Positions 32,179 to 44,551 of a DNA stretch of 64,000 nt are shown here, piece by piece; the first letter of the stretch is position 1, and each line of letters begins with the position of its first letter. The stretch is from Zygaena filipendulae (lineage: Eukaryota > Arthropoda > Insecta > Lepidoptera > Zygaenidae): contig OU015675.1 of the NCBI GenBank assembly GCA_907165275.2, positions 4,915,501 to 4,979,500 on the forward strand. Reading direction: 5' to 3'. Position numbers and translations under genes: made by a program. The notes under the pieces were generated by a model. That model did no database searches, had not been told where the DNA came from, and saw nothing but the letters and a program-made list of their open reading frames with translations.

Positions 32179-32654
32179 TAGCTGTGCCCCGCGGTTTCAC
32201 CTGCAGTAATTTCGGAGTCCCCACGGGAATTCCGGGATAAAAAGTACCCTATGTCCTTCTCTGTACCCTTGACAACGTGCATGCCAAATTTCATTCAAAT
32301 CCGTTCAGCCGTTACGTATGCGAGGATAAGAGCTCGAAAGCGCATTTTCATCCGACTTGCTTCAAATTTATCCTCACTGCTCAGCTCCTATGTGTCTTAG
32401 CGTTATATTATATAGCCTATAACCTGCCCAGGAGTATGGACTACAATTGTACCAAGTTTGGTTAAAATCTTTTCAGTAGTTTTTAACCCATGCGTGCACA
32501 TGCAGACAGACAGACAGACAAAAAAATTACTACTTGCATTTTTGGCATCAGTATCGATCACCATTCATCCTTCAATATTAATTTTGAATATATATTCAAT
32601 GTACAGAATTGACCTGTCTACAGTTTTATTATTTTTATAAGTATGGATATAGAT
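32179..32654 (-). mobile_element. Shared-tail retroposon(s) beside the GMC relic
   Basis: Begins CTAGCTGTGCCCCGCGG and continues through ggtcaa-free core ccctatgtccttctctgtac. From about 32490 it has a GACA repeat and the family B head (ttcaatgtacagaat). Probably one family A piece fused to a family B piece. Confidence 0.65.
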
Positions 32655-33045
32655 GTCTTTAAAGCAATATAAACAATCTGTATCGATTTGTATCATAATC
32701 TGCAGATTATAATATGTAGTTTGTGTCTATTTTTATCTTTATTGGACCTTCTAATCTGTTTTTTCAATGTAAACACATTTTTTTTATAATTGTATATTTA
32801 TCTTATAATGGAAACTATTATTATTATTAGTGGAAACTTGACTGTTATACCGTATAATATAAAACATTATGATAAGGGTATTTGCACTAAATTAACTAAA
32901 ACTGATAAGACTAAAACTATTCGACAATAGCTGAAAAAATAATTTTATCTTATACCTAATATTATAATTATTGCGTGTTTGTTTATTTGGTTTTCACGTT
33001 ATAAGCATCAATGAATTTAAATACTTGGCGCTTATGTTACTATAT

Positions 33046-33336
33046 ATGTATAAAAGAATAGAATCTGCGATTCTGTACATTGAATATTTTGACAAATTTT
33101 GACAGGGAGTGATAAAAGTGATGAAAGTAACCAACCCCAAAAAAAGAGTTTTTAAATTTCTTTTCTGTCTGTCTGTCTGTCTGTTCGCGATAATCTCAGA
33201 ACCTACTGAACAGATTTTCATGCGGTTTTCACAAGGAGATTAAGCTAAACCTGGAGCTACATTAAATCGGATGTTGGGAAAAAAAGTTGTCATATAAAAA
33301 CGTTTCATGCGGGTGAAACCGTGGGGCACAGCTAGT
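33046..33336 (+). mobile_element. Retroposon of shared-tail family B
   Basis: Head with ctgcgattctgtacattgaa, a (GTCT)n stretch, ctactgaacagattttcatg and tail GGGTGAAACCGTGGGGCACA. Confidence 0.8.
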
Positions 33337-33738
33337 TCATAATATAATTGTATTCGGAGAGTACCTATCTTTGTTGAGAGAATTCACTTGGGTCATACAC
33401 TCACACTACTACCGGTACCAGGCTTCAGCTATTGTTAAAAAAATATCAAAATTGGCGCTATGGAATTAAAAACAAAAAAAAGATTAAACACTGAGTCTGA
33501 AACGTGTAAAATAAAACTTGCGGGCGGAATATTCATAAGGTACGAAACGGGAGAGGTCTCGTTCGCAATAATCCAAAAGCCTTAAGGAATTCATTATAAG
33601 AGCAACAGATTTGTTTCAGATAAAGCTCCGTGATGAAGCGAGAGCTTTATTAAATTTTGAGAATCTCAAGTCCCATTTGTGAATTTTATTTATCTACTCA
33701 AATACCTACTACTCATGTCGTGCATTGTTGAGTCTAAT

Positions 33739-34063
33739 GGGGATGTGGACTACTTTTGAAAATCAAAATTCTAATTAGTCTGTCAGTTAGAAAATAAAAA
33801 AACAATAGACACGTATTTTTTGCTTTTTCAAATAAATTAAAATATACAGAGATAAAGCGCATTAAAGTTTAGGGTGAGGGGGTCGTGACGTCACTAACCG
33901 CTAAAACCGCCATACAAACTGTCAGAATAGTGACGTCACGCGAAATTTCAACTCAATATATCGCCGTTATTTTTTGATTACGTAAAAAAAGAAAAAATAC
34001 GTGTCCAATATTTTTTAATAATCTACAAGACGGACTAAAAAATAAAAATTAGTCAACATGCCC
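33739..34063. mobile_element. Foldback element F1 with CRE-like sites, copy 1
   Basis: Ends GGGGATGTGGACTA and TAGTCAACATGCCC, with inner arms gacacgtattttttgc and gaaaaaatacgtgtcc. The centre carries two GTGACGTCAC palindromes. The same structure, inverted, is at 42340-42663, and a partial copy is at 34775. Confidence 0.75.
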
Positions 34064-34774
34064 ATTACCTATATATCCGACATCTTTGCACTAATAGCGA
34101 TTTAGCGCGACCGGGTTCTTTGAACAAATCCAATCATATCAAATCAAAATTTATTTGTTATTTTGAATTGGTCTTTACAATCACTTATAATAATCGTCAG
34201 TAGGTTCTTAGGACTAAGTATGTACATAGGTATGGCTTATTATGTTTTAAAATACTTACTAATCGTGGATAATCTAATGCAGTACGTAATACCAGTGAAC
34301 GATCAAGTATCTACAATGTTTTACTAGCAAACTATGTGTGATTATTGTCTTATATAGGTAACTTATTAAAACTCATGCCGTTTATTTACTTTAAATGTCT
34401 ATCAAACTATAAAAAAGTTTAATATGACATTTATTAAAATTAATATGCATTAATATATATTTATTATTATTATTACCGTATACTGCAGTACCTATAGATA
34501 ATAGAATTCCTATTTTAAAAAAGATACATAGCTATAGGTAATTTTTTTTCAAGTTTAATTTTTATTTCCCATAAGTTCTTACGTTATATTTTTTCTCAAA
34601 GATATAAAATTAAAATTACTAATAAAAAGACGACTTAAGATGAAAAACATTATATTTAAGGCTAACAGTAAGGATTAAATTGAATTAAGTAAAAAAAAAA
34701 CCAAAACAAAATTTAGTTCCTAAACTTATAGTAATTTTTTTTTTCACAATAACAGGCTTATCAATCAAATTTTA

Positions 34775-35000
34775 TTTGTTGTTCTGTCTTATAGATCAAT
34801 AAAAATATTGGACACGTATTTTTTCATTTATTGCGTTATCAAAAAATAACGAAGATACAATAAGCTAAAATGCCGCGCGTTTATAGCACGTTGCGTTGTG
34901 ATGACGTCACGCGACATTTTGAAATCATGAAAAAAAAATGTCCAATATTTTTTATTAATCTACAAGACGGACTAAATAGAATTTTGATTTTCATACCCCG
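34775..35000. mobile_element. Foldback element F1, partial copy
   Basis: Keeps both inner arms (aaaaatattggacacgtatt and its complement), one TGACGTCACGCG and the right flank tctacaagacggacta. The left outer end is lost. The long open frame crossing it is incidental. Confidence 0.65.
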
Positions 35001-35369
35001 GAAACAAGCTTTTCCGTTTTCCCGACACATGTTATACGTACCTACTAGTTCTAAACAAGGTGTTTGGGAAAGAAAGGAATTCCATTTAGATGTCTCCGGC
35101 ACTGCACTATGTTATCGTCGCTATTCGGTACACACTGTGCTTAGACTATTAGGGCTTCGCTACATATCGATAAAAAACAAAATATCGATATTTCGTTATA
35201 TTAAATACGAGCGGTATTCCGTAGTTTGTCTCCGAAAATTGTGATAAAGTTGTAATTAATTCAAGGTTTTTTTTTCAAAACCGTTTCATCCAGCCGTTTC
35301 AGTTTGAAAGGGCAACAGACACGCAGTCCCATGTACAAACTTATTATGATATACTATTAGTGTAATCTA

Positions 35370-35673
35370 TACTATAATAAAAGCGTAGAATCCGCGATTC
35401 TGTACATTGAATATTTTTACCTAAAATTGAGAGGGGTGAGGGGTGGGGGAGTGAAGCCTAAAAAAAAGTTTTTAAAATTCTTTTCTCTTTGTCTGTTTGT
35501 CTATTCGTGATAATCTCCGCATCTACTGAACCGGTTGTCATGTGGGTTTTACAGGTAGATTAAGCTTAGCCCGGCGCTACATATAGGCTTTGTTTCATTG
35601 AAATCGGATGTCGGGAAAAAAATTTGTTGTATAAAAACCTTTCATGCGGGTGAAACCGCGGGGCACAGCTAGT
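35370..35673 (+). mobile_element. Retroposon of shared-tail family B, full-length-looking
   Basis: Head actataataaaagcgtagaa, core gtacattgaatatttttacc, and tail GGGTGAAACCGCGGGGCACA then GCTAGT. About 304 bp, non-coding. Best preserved family B copy. Confidence 0.85.
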
Positions 35674-36022
35674 AATATAATAATTTGTTGATAATAATTT
35701 GTGATAAAAATTACTGACTGAAATTTTGGGTACCTGCTAGCGCCCGCGGCACGCGCCTGTTGCCAGTTTGAAAAAAAGAAAAAGAAGGGTAGATACTAAT
35801 GCAAACTACATATTTTTGGTGCCGTGCTGAGTCTGTTTAAAAATAAAATTCAATCTAAATATCTTTACTAATATTATAAAGAGGTAAAGTTTGTGAGGTA
35901 GGGGATCTCTGGATCTAGTGAATCGATTTTGAAAATTTTTCACTAATAGAAAGCCACGTTATTTGTGTCATAGGCTATATTGCAACCCGGGATTCCCAGG
36001 TTAACTTTTCTTTTTCTTTTTT

Positions 36023-36256
36023 TTTATGTCATAGGGGGCAAACGGGCAAGTGGTACACCTGATGGTAAGTGATTACCGCCGCCCATGGACATCTGCAACA
36101 CCAGAAGGCATGCAGGTGCGTTGCCGACCTGGAATGGGGATGGGAACTAACTTTCAAGGGGGGCTGCCGGAACACACCGTTAGGTGCTTGGCGATAGATT
36201 TGCAACATGAAGGTGGTAGCTAGCCAGCCGGGCACTAGAGAGCGCCCTGCCACCAT
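36023..36256 (-). mobile_element. Poly(A) retroposon P1, copy 2
   Basis: Read on the minus strand it ends in a poly(A) stretch (poly-T at 36010-36025 on the + strand). Contains ccatgggcggcggtaatcac and gtcgccaagcaccta counterparts. An open frame on the minus strand covers the element and resembles that in the copy at 45559. Confidence 0.75.
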
Positions 36257-36883
36257 GAAAACTCCGAATTTACAGCTGGTGGTATATAAAAGTGAAAAGA
36301 AGGAAGCATTCACTGTGGATGGTTTTTAGGCAGGAGAGCAGAAGAACGGATTTCCCGCAAAATTTCTCAAAATAACGCCCGCGAGATTGCAAGAAGCAGC
36401 TATTACAACAATATTTTTTAACGATTGACAGGCTAGCCGTTTGACCAAAGCTCACCTTATGATAAGTGATGTTGTGATTAATGTTGTGTTTAAGGAACAC
36501 TTAGCCCACAATGCGTAATAGTTTTCAAGTAACATTTTTTTTATAATATGTCATCTTTAATCGATACTAGCTTTGTTACAACCCTATACATCTAGATGCT
36601 ATAAACTTTGTCCTAAGCGAGTTTAAAGTTGTCTTTAAAGTCTAGTGAGCTTCTAAATATACTTCCATGCAAGAGTTTCCTCACAATCCCTCTTCCGTGA
36701 CGGAAAATGCTTTTCTTTTTTGGATAAATCCGTCCACATTTGATTCGTATTTGTGACATTAAATGTAGAAGGCATCACGAAAAAATCATGTGAAGTCACC
36801 GCTCTTTTAAGACAGCTCACCCTTTTGAGACATAGGTAGGTACATCATCAACAGGAATGTTCATTAATCATGGGTATCTACGA

Positions 36884-37020
36884 TTTTTTTTTAAATACGT
36901 ACAATATAAAATCAAGACAATCAGACACAAAAAAATTAATGTTCATCACATAAATGTCACCTTGACTCCCCAGGGTCAAACCCGCGACACCTGACGTGGC
37001 AGTCAGGATTGCTAACCTAC
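36884..37020 (-). mobile_element. Second tRNA-derived SINE family (T2)
   Basis: A B-box-like GGGTTTGACCC on the minus strand (36973-36983) is followed by A-rich DNA on that strand's 3' side. An upstream A box is less clear. Single copy in the window. Confidence 0.45.
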
Positions 37021-37041
37021 TAGATTAACGAATAGAGTAAA

Positions 37042-37322
37042 TAGAGGCGTCTTTACCTATAGTGCAGGGTGTGCGTTGCACACGGGCGCAGAAGTCCTAG
37101 GGGGCGCCGAGCGCGGCTCGCTACGAAAACTCGGCGGAAATTACTTCTTCAAAAATCTCCAAACAATAAATTTTATTATCCGCTGGGGTTTTTCAGTTTG
37201 TGATAACTTGATGTTTTACTTAATTGTACTTTATACCTATTTCATTTTAACCACGCGCTTACCTTCTAGGGGGCTAGGGTAATGTTTGCACACGGGTGCT
37301 ACATGGGCTAGAGACGCCTCTG
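37042..37322. mobile_element. Non-autonomous hAT-like element
   Basis: Ends TAGAGGCGTC and GACGCCTCTG, fitting the short hAT terminal pattern, and flanked by AGAGTAAA (37034-37041) and AGAGTAAT (37323-37330), a 7-of-8 target duplication. Inner sequences gttgcacacgggcgc and gcacacgggtgct show more symmetry-related similarity. 281 bp, GC-richer than neighbours, no transposase. Confidence 0.7.
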
Positions 37323-37388
37323 AGAGTAATAATTATTCATTTAACCAAGCAGACATCATCTGTCACTGTAAGCATGGGGGGTAAAGTA

Positions 37389-37460
37389 ACACACACACAT
37401 GCACACGAACACGTACATTCACGGACACGTACACACTCGAGCACAAATACACACACAAAC
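37389..37460. repeat. CA-rich simple repeat
   Basis: Imperfect (AC)n with acacgta and acacatgcacac variants. It is translated in one frame into His/Thr repeats, which is an artefact. Confidence 0.7.
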
Positions 37461-37556
37461 GGTGTATTGTATATCTAAGACAATACGCACACAAGAAATG
37501 CAAATTGTTAATCAAATATAAATAGTATAACCAACCCAGTACCTGTATGCCAGTCG

Positions 37557-38420
37557 TGCAGGTTTCTTGGCTTCACACTCGATAGTAACATCAACTGGAA
37601 AACGCATATACAACATCTTTGTGATAAGCTCGGTGGTGCTGCATATGCTCTGCGTAAGCTGCGCCCCTTAGTCTCTAGTGCCGTACTGAGGCAAACGTAC
37701 TTTGCGCATTTCCAGTCGCTGATGTCGTATGGTATAATGCTGTGGGGGAACTCGACTGATTCTGGCCGTGTCTTTGTATTACAAAAACGCGCGATTCAGA
37801 TTCTCGCCGGTGTAAAGCCACGACAAACTTGTAGGTCAGTCTTTGTGCAACACGGCGTGATGACGATGACCGGTCTGTATCTGTTCGAGGTGATATCGTA
37901 TGTCCGTCGCAACATTGATAGGTTTGGTCGTCGAATGTGCGGGGGGCGATCGTTTAGGAACATGGGGCGGCTCGCCAGTGTTCCTCACCGGACCAAACTT
38001 GCTGAAAAAAACCCGCGTGTGATTGGTCCGAGTTATTACGAGCGGCTACCCGCAGATCTGAGGAACGTGACTGATGACGAAACGTTTTATCGCCGATTAA
38101 AGAATCTTTTGTTGGAAAATGAATTTTATTCGGTAAACGAATTTATTAATTTTTTGACATTGTGAGTCCTACATTATGTAGCTTTATTCCTTTTCTTTTT
38201 TTTTTTTTTATATATTCCATTTATTTTGACATAATTTTATTTTATTTTTTGTTTTAATTGACATTGTTTGACACTTATGACATTATGTATACGTAATTGT
38301 GTAATTCTCTTGTATTGGAATTTTAATTTTTGACGATCACTTTATCCTTTGACATATTATAATTAAATGTAATTATGAATTTGATAATGTGAAATAAATG
38401 AATCTAATCTAATCTAATCT
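37557..38420 (+). mobile_element. 5'-truncated LINE (family L2) with reverse-transcriptase C-terminal part
   Basis: From 37557 to the TGA at 38163-38165 one frame reads through about 202 codons: CRFLGFTLDSNINWKTHIQ, LRKLRPLVSSAVLRQTYFAH, MSYGIMLWGN and VLQKRAIQILAGVKPRQTCR. These are the conserved C-terminal blocks of Jockey/CR1-group LINE ORF2. The catalytic YADD region is absent, so this is a dead 5'-truncated copy. A 3' UTR follows, ending in TCTAA repeats (about 38401-38420). Its 3' end recurs in intron 2 of gene 1. Confidence 0.87.
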
Positions 38421-38451
38421 GAACAGCGCTCTACTTTGTTGAGACCATAGA

Positions 38452-38615
38452 AAAATATATTAACTAGAGAGTCCATGTAGCGCAGGCACGCCACAGTTGC
38501 AAAGGAAGGTACAGCAAATGCTCTAACTTTCCCAAAACTTCCTTTGCTGGAATCCCAAGTATATTTTCCACAATAGTCCTAAAAATTTGAAACAGTGACT
38601 AAGCAAAAACATAAC
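38452..38615 (+). repeat. Interspersed repeat R5, copy 1
   Basis: Matches the reverse complement of 49108-49268, including aaatgctctaact, cttcctttgc and cagtgactaagcaaaaacat. Class unknown, non-coding. Confidence 0.65.
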
Positions 38616-39119
38616 TTTAAGGCACATTTTGATTCATTAATTAAGGTTTTATGCGTGATGAATAATTTTATGTTTGAGAATCACCCGGCGACACTAGTTT
38701 CCATATTAAACTGAGTTAATGTCCCTTCTATCTGTTCTGTTGGTTGAGAGGACATTCACAGATGAATGAATATAATTAAAATATAGATACACACATAGAG
38801 GTAGTATTTAATTTCATTTCGCGTATCTTCATGCCAATACGAAATATTATAAACAGCGTACTTGTGTTTCTCTTTTATGTAAAAGTAGATTGGTGCGGAG
38901 GGAAAAAACAAGGAAATAAAAGATTTCCGGGTACCGTACGTACTTTCTGTAAGCGATAGAGCGCCTTGTTATATTATGCCTTATATTCTAGTGAAGCCTA
39001 ATAGGCTCCATTAAAAGTCGACGTGTATTATGTGCTTATCGACGCGGTAAATACCTGCCTATAGTATTTTTTATTTTGTAATAAAACTGTTCACATAGTA
39101 TAATGAAACAAAGCTCATA

Positions 39120-39158
<39 letters not shown>

Positions 39159-39407
39159 CCACATCACAACACACAGATCTACTTGATCCCACAGTAAGCT
39201 ATTATTAGCTTGTGTCGTGGAAACCAAGCAAACGTGGTATATACTACATAGAATTACTTATATATTATACTATAGATATATAAATACACCCAGACTGGAA
39301 AATGGAACCCTGTGTTCATCACACAAAGTCCACCCCCACCGGGAATCGAACCCGGAACCCCTTGATTAGCGGGCAGGCATGGTGACCATTGCGCCAATCG
39401 GGTCGTC
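39120..39407 (-). mobile_element. tRNA-derived SINE (family T1), copy 2
   Basis: Minus-strand A box TGGCGCAATGG (39386-39396) and B box GGTTCGATTCC (39342-39352), with an (ATT)n tail of about 38 bp at 39120-39158. Very close to 7562-7833. Confidence 0.87.
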
Positions 39408-40965
39408 CTGATGAAATGATCTGGGTTTATCATTATTTTTATTCTTACATGTAATGTAACTAATAAAACATTAAAAATAGGTACTGTAAAATCACAAAAA
39501 ATACAGATGAATTTGAAGGAATGAAGAAGGCTGGATGACTCTTCCGTATGGTCCATGGGATTCTTCCGCGATCGGTTTCTAAGAATACTTAATGTACGAG
39601 TATTTTAGTGGTTAATTTTATGTCAACGTAGGTGATGTTTGGCTCGAGGATAAGTTCTTCTAGACGGGAGGCCTTTAATAAGTTACTCTGTTTACCTAAA
39701 TAAAGAATTTAATTAAAGTTTCTGATGTTTTAGTGTCACTTAGAGTAGCACAAGTAAAGTTTTTTGAGCCATTAAGACAGCCACATATGTTTTTCACTTC
39801 TAATCTGGAGCGAGAATTAAATTCTATTTATTATGAAAAACAACCACACTCGTAATTAAAGCATTAATTTTTTATTTGCGAGGTTAGATAACAAAAATGT
39901 TGCTTTTCATCGTTATAAACCCAATTAGAGCCAACCCAATTTTATGACGTCAACTGTTCAGTTCGTTATCAAATGCCCGAATCTAAAGCACTCATTTGGC
40001 TGATTGATGAAAACGAAACGTACCTACATGTTAATTAACATTAGTAATGAACCGTACTGCGAGTTGCAGGTGGAAGCGCTGCTTCGGCAACAAAAAACGG
40101 ATAGAAGCTGTTTGCTCCCAAAGCGAGAATGGCTGTTCGGGAAGCAAAGGGCTGGACTGGTTCACTATAACTATAATATACATACAATATACGTAAATGT
40201 TTGTTTTCCCCGGTACGGTGAAATACGATACGGGGATAAAGTTTTTTATACTTTGTACAGAATATGAAGAAATTGATGCTTCTTTCCTATTGGTCGTGGC
40301 GTGATGTACCTATGCCTATAGCCTTTGTCAATAAATGGATTGTCCAACACAAAAAAAAAATTCCATTCGAACCAGTAATCCTGAGATTAGCGCGTTCAAC
40401 TCTTCAAATTTGTTAAAGAATGGAATTTTAACCGATTTTGAACCTAAATTGTTAAGGTCGAATTATTTTTATCCTAGAATCATGGTGAGGTCCCAATTGG
40501 CTGTTTGGTTTCGATTTAGCGAAGACTTGTGATAAATCAACGCTATGGATAATAGAGGCACGTAGCGAACTGATCAGTCGGAACCAACGTGATTGATGAA
40601 TGCCCTTCATATCTGTAGGTAGCGTTCGGTGATTGTATTTTGATGACAGAGAGTTAAAGGCACTGAACTTAGTAGGTATTTTAATACGTTATAATTGTGG
40701 CGAACTAAAGACAAGACAAAGAAAAAGAACATAGGAGAAATACCTAGTGACATTTAAATTTTGGATGCCAATGATGTTGATAATGCACACTGACACTGAC
40801 AGCCAATGATATTTGACAGCGAAAACAGAACGAACAAAAATACATGGAAGTAATAAGTACTACGTTAGTACTTAGGTATTAATTCCATGCAAAAATTTCA
40901 TTAGAAAAAAAAAACCCTACACAGTTTTATAAACGGCCAGCTTTTCACAATAATCCTCACTATAC
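39408..40965. other. Intergenic, no gene seen
   Basis: AT-rich; short open frames up to 87 codons match nothing recognisable and lack supporting context. Confidence 0.4.
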
Positions 40966-41226
40966 TATCTATACATCTATACATATAAAATTTTTTGGCG
41001 TGAACGACGGACTAACGGATCAACGTACAGATAAACCGCTGATCGTATAGAGACCCTGAAACTTGGAGGGTGTGTTCTTTGTATGACGTAGGCATCCGAT
41101 AAGAAATGTTTTTAAAATTCAACCCCTAAGGGGATGAAAAGCGGTCGAAAAGTTTGTATGGAACAATTCCGTGGGAACTTCGAAATTATCGCGGGTGAAA
41201 CCGCGCGGGACAGGCGGACAGCTAGT
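40966..41226 (+). mobile_element. Retroposon with shared tail and a different head (family D)
   Basis: Head ctatacatctatacatataa, body cgacggactaacggatcaac, and tail GGTGAAACCGCGCGGGACAG with a duplicated GGCGGACAG before GCTAGT. The next 80 bp (41227-41310) repeat the head. Confidence 0.7.
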
Positions 41227-41534
41227 TACATATAAAATTTTTTGTCCGAACGACGGACTAACGGCTAAACCGCTGATCTTAGAGACCTGAAACTTGTCAC
41301 GAAAAAGGACATTCATTAACATAATTAAACTGTAACATTAAAGGAAAGAAATAAAGAAAAGAAAAACATAGGATAGATACATTTTATCCTCGAACAAATA
41401 GTTCCGCTGGGAATCGCTAATCGGTATTTAGTTTAGCTATTTAGGTCTTAGAATAGGACCTAGGGTACTCTCGATCCTGTTGCTAAAAGTTCCCGAGAGA
41501 GTTCTGGCGTTATTGCGAGTGAAACCGCAGGGAA

Positions 41535-41905
41535 AGCAGTTTGAAAATAAATCAAAAGAGACGTTATTATCTGGGGGCACGGTGGTGCCCCCGCCAAGAC
41601 GAGCCAAACGAAGCGGGAGCACTACCTATCTTTTCTCGTTTCTTTACTGCAAGAAACTTTGTATAACAGAAAAGTAATTAACAGTAGATAAATTTTTCAC
41701 CTTACGCTCATGTGAATGGATTGAAATGGACAAGTCACATATTCTGACTAAGATGTAGAATTTGAGAAGTTAGGTCTTGTAGAGTTAGGGTGTGTAGATT
41801 TATGAGCTCTGCATGAGATCAGATAACTTTTTGACAGTGCCCGTCATATGGACTCGTCTTGGCATCATTTTATATGATATGGTTTTGGTGGGATTTTTTT
41901 TAAAT
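41535..41905 (-). repeat. Interspersed repeat R4, copy 2
   Basis: Reverse-complement match to 8040-8505, lacking about 130 internal bp. Confidence 0.65.
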
Positions 41906-42339
41906 TCCTAGACCCAACCATTTGAGCTGTACCCTGATTTTTATTTAGTCGTTATCAACTCCAGCTTTCGTATATTTAAATAGCGACCAAAAGTGAATAT
42001 AATGTAATATAATAAATTAGTTTTAGGAAATAAGCAACGGTTGCCATTCTACCATCCGCGCTAAGAAAGGGAACAATTTCTACAACAATTGCCGTAGAAC
42101 TAATGAACTTCCATTTATCACCAATATTGGGACCCGATAGAGGGAGACAGAAAATGGTAAGAGCACCTGAAAGTAAGAGAGACAGCAAATCTCAAAGGCT
42201 TATTGACCATGCTCTCCAGATGTATTTCATTATTGAAAGGAAACGAAGTTACGAATTACATGAAACGCAGAAATTAATAATTGTGTGTACCTACACAAAT
42301 AGGTAAGGCTGTTCTTTAAATATTTATCAAGTTGGAATG

Positions 42340-42663
42340 GGGGCATGTTGACTAAAATTCTTTTTTAATCCGTCTTGTAGGTTACAAAAAATATTGGACA
42401 CGTATTTTTTTTTCTAACGTAAACAAAAATTAACAGCGATACATTGAGTTGTCATTTATCGTGACGTCACTAATCGGCGCAGTTTGTATGGCGGCTTATA
42501 GCGGTAAGTGACGTCACGAGCCCCCACCCTAAACTTTAATGCGGTATATCTCTATATGGTTTCATTTATTTGAAAAAGCAAAAAATACGTGTCCATTATT
42601 TTTTTTATTTTCTAACTGACGGACTAATTAAAATTTTGATTTTCAAAAGTCGTCAACATCGCT
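42340..42663. mobile_element. Foldback element F1 with CRE-like sites, copy 2
   Basis: Inverted relative to 33739-34063. Ends GGGGGCATGTTGACTA and GTCAACATCGC, inner arms with ggacacgtatttttt, and a centre with tcgtgacgtcac and gtgacgtcacga. Confidence 0.75.
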
Positions 42664-44550
42664 ATTATGGAGGGACTATAACATCTGGGGGCTCTATCAA
42701 ATAAGTAACTCCAGTCTTCACCTCACTTTCGTTCTGTTCGACAATTTGGAATACCTACCTACTAGGTGGCCTGTGCTAATATCTATACCGTTACTGTATC
42801 AAATTAGCAAGAATTGTAAATAAAAGGAACAATGTGTAAAAATTATGATAAGTTATATATTAGGCATATATAAACTGTATCATAAATTTAATTAGGCTAA
42901 TAATAATAAGGAAATCTGTATAATATAGCGAATAAGATTAAAAGTACTAACTGCATGCGATAGAAATAAGGTAAATATAAGATAAAAATAGATGTAAAGG
43001 TAAAATAGAGTATTTGTATAGAGTAAGGTAAAATGTAAAGTACTATAAATGAAAAAAGTTATATTTATATATATACATTAAATAAATAAATAGTACCCCA
43101 ACCCTGTACCCCCCTAGAAATAAATAAAGTCGGAGGCATACCTAGGTTTAGCTAACTGTTAGATTGGAATCCCACCAATGAAAAGAAAGAAAGATGATGA
43201 ATGCCAGAAAGAAAAGGAATGCGGAATGAAAGTGCGAGAAGAATTAAAGCGAGAACTGGTATGAAAGTGTGATTTAGTGATAAGGGCGCCGATCATGTTG
43301 ACGGTAGCTAGTATATAATAATAAAAAAAAATATATCTATACCGTAACTGTAAACTGACAGCTGTCATGTCTGTTAGTTTTTTTTTTATTATAACATAGC
43401 CATGGAAGCCTGTCCTTCAGCCGCCATAATATCGAAATCCAAAATTTATCAACGACAAGCGACAGCCAATGGGAAGCTCGCAATGTGGTTACGTGACCCG
43501 GATTGTCCTGATACCGCCGGATTTCAGCACAGATGTTTTGGATCAAAAGTATATACAGAGCGTGACGTGACGTCATACCTATACCAGTTCAGTTAAAACG
43601 GCTTTAACTGTTGCAATGTTAAAACATATGACGATGCCACATTGTCATAAAACATATCACAGGTGGGAATGGGTGATGTTTTATTATATTATATTATTAT
43701 AACGCATACGACACGCTATAAATTTTATTGGTAGGTGCCGTGAAAAATAATACATTAACTTCAACGCTAATTACGGGACTAAATAGCATAAAAATCGGTA
43801 GTATATCGGTGTTTATTTATTTTTAAAGATTACAATTATTGTAAAAATAGATACAAAATATACCAATTAAAAAAAAACTCTGAAACAAATCCAGGAGATT
43901 TGACTCATGCTGCAGTTATAGCTGCAGCTACTTTTTAGGTACCTACCTATCATCTTACTAAATCAAATATGTACGTATCTACTCCTAGAAATCCAGCAAA
44001 CATGCAAATAACAAAATGTATGGATTTATAATATTATATTTTATTTTTTCTCTTCCTTTGAAGTCTTTCATAAGGTCTTTCTTATTATATTTTTGGCAGC
44101 TGGCTGGGGTACGATTATTATAAAAACAAGATGGTTATCAGAGGAATAAGTCGCTTATTGAATGATACTTATTCCAACTCAAGACTTAACATCCTATATT
44201 TACAGTTCATATTGCATCGTTCATATTATTGATGATTGTACTTATGTATAAATGCGTAAATTTAATCTATTTATAAATATTTTATACTTTGTTTACGTTT
44301 ATTTGTGAATACAGTAGGTATTTTGAAGCAAAAAGCAAAAATAATCTGCATTTCATCGTCTGTCAAAGTATCACTGTATGTCAAACACCATAAATCTAAA
44401 AGCAATTTCATATAAATGGGAAAATTTATGTCAAGTCTGTGTTTGTACAAGTTAGCTAGCATGTGTTCACCACTCAGCTTCTTAACGGCATAAAATCAGA
44501 TCACATTTACTTTAGGTCCTAATATCAACCTACGAGTATAATATTATAAT
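42664..44550. other. Intergenic, no gene seen
   Basis: AT-rich, with scattered low-complexity stretches. A 64-codon ATG frame at 43402-43596 has a favourable context but no recognisable domain. Confidence 0.4.
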
Positions 44551-44551
44551 A

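Noticed and set aside
34870..35244. 124-codon frame as a gene
   Set aside because: It runs across a foldback transposon copy and its flank, resembles no protein family, and has no splice or paralogue support.
37296..37478. His/Thr-repeat protein
   Set aside because: It is a translation of the CA-rich simple repeat.
43402..43596. 64-codon frame with a good ATG context
   Set aside because: No recognisable motif, no conserved partner and no exon-like boundaries. It cannot be separated from chance.
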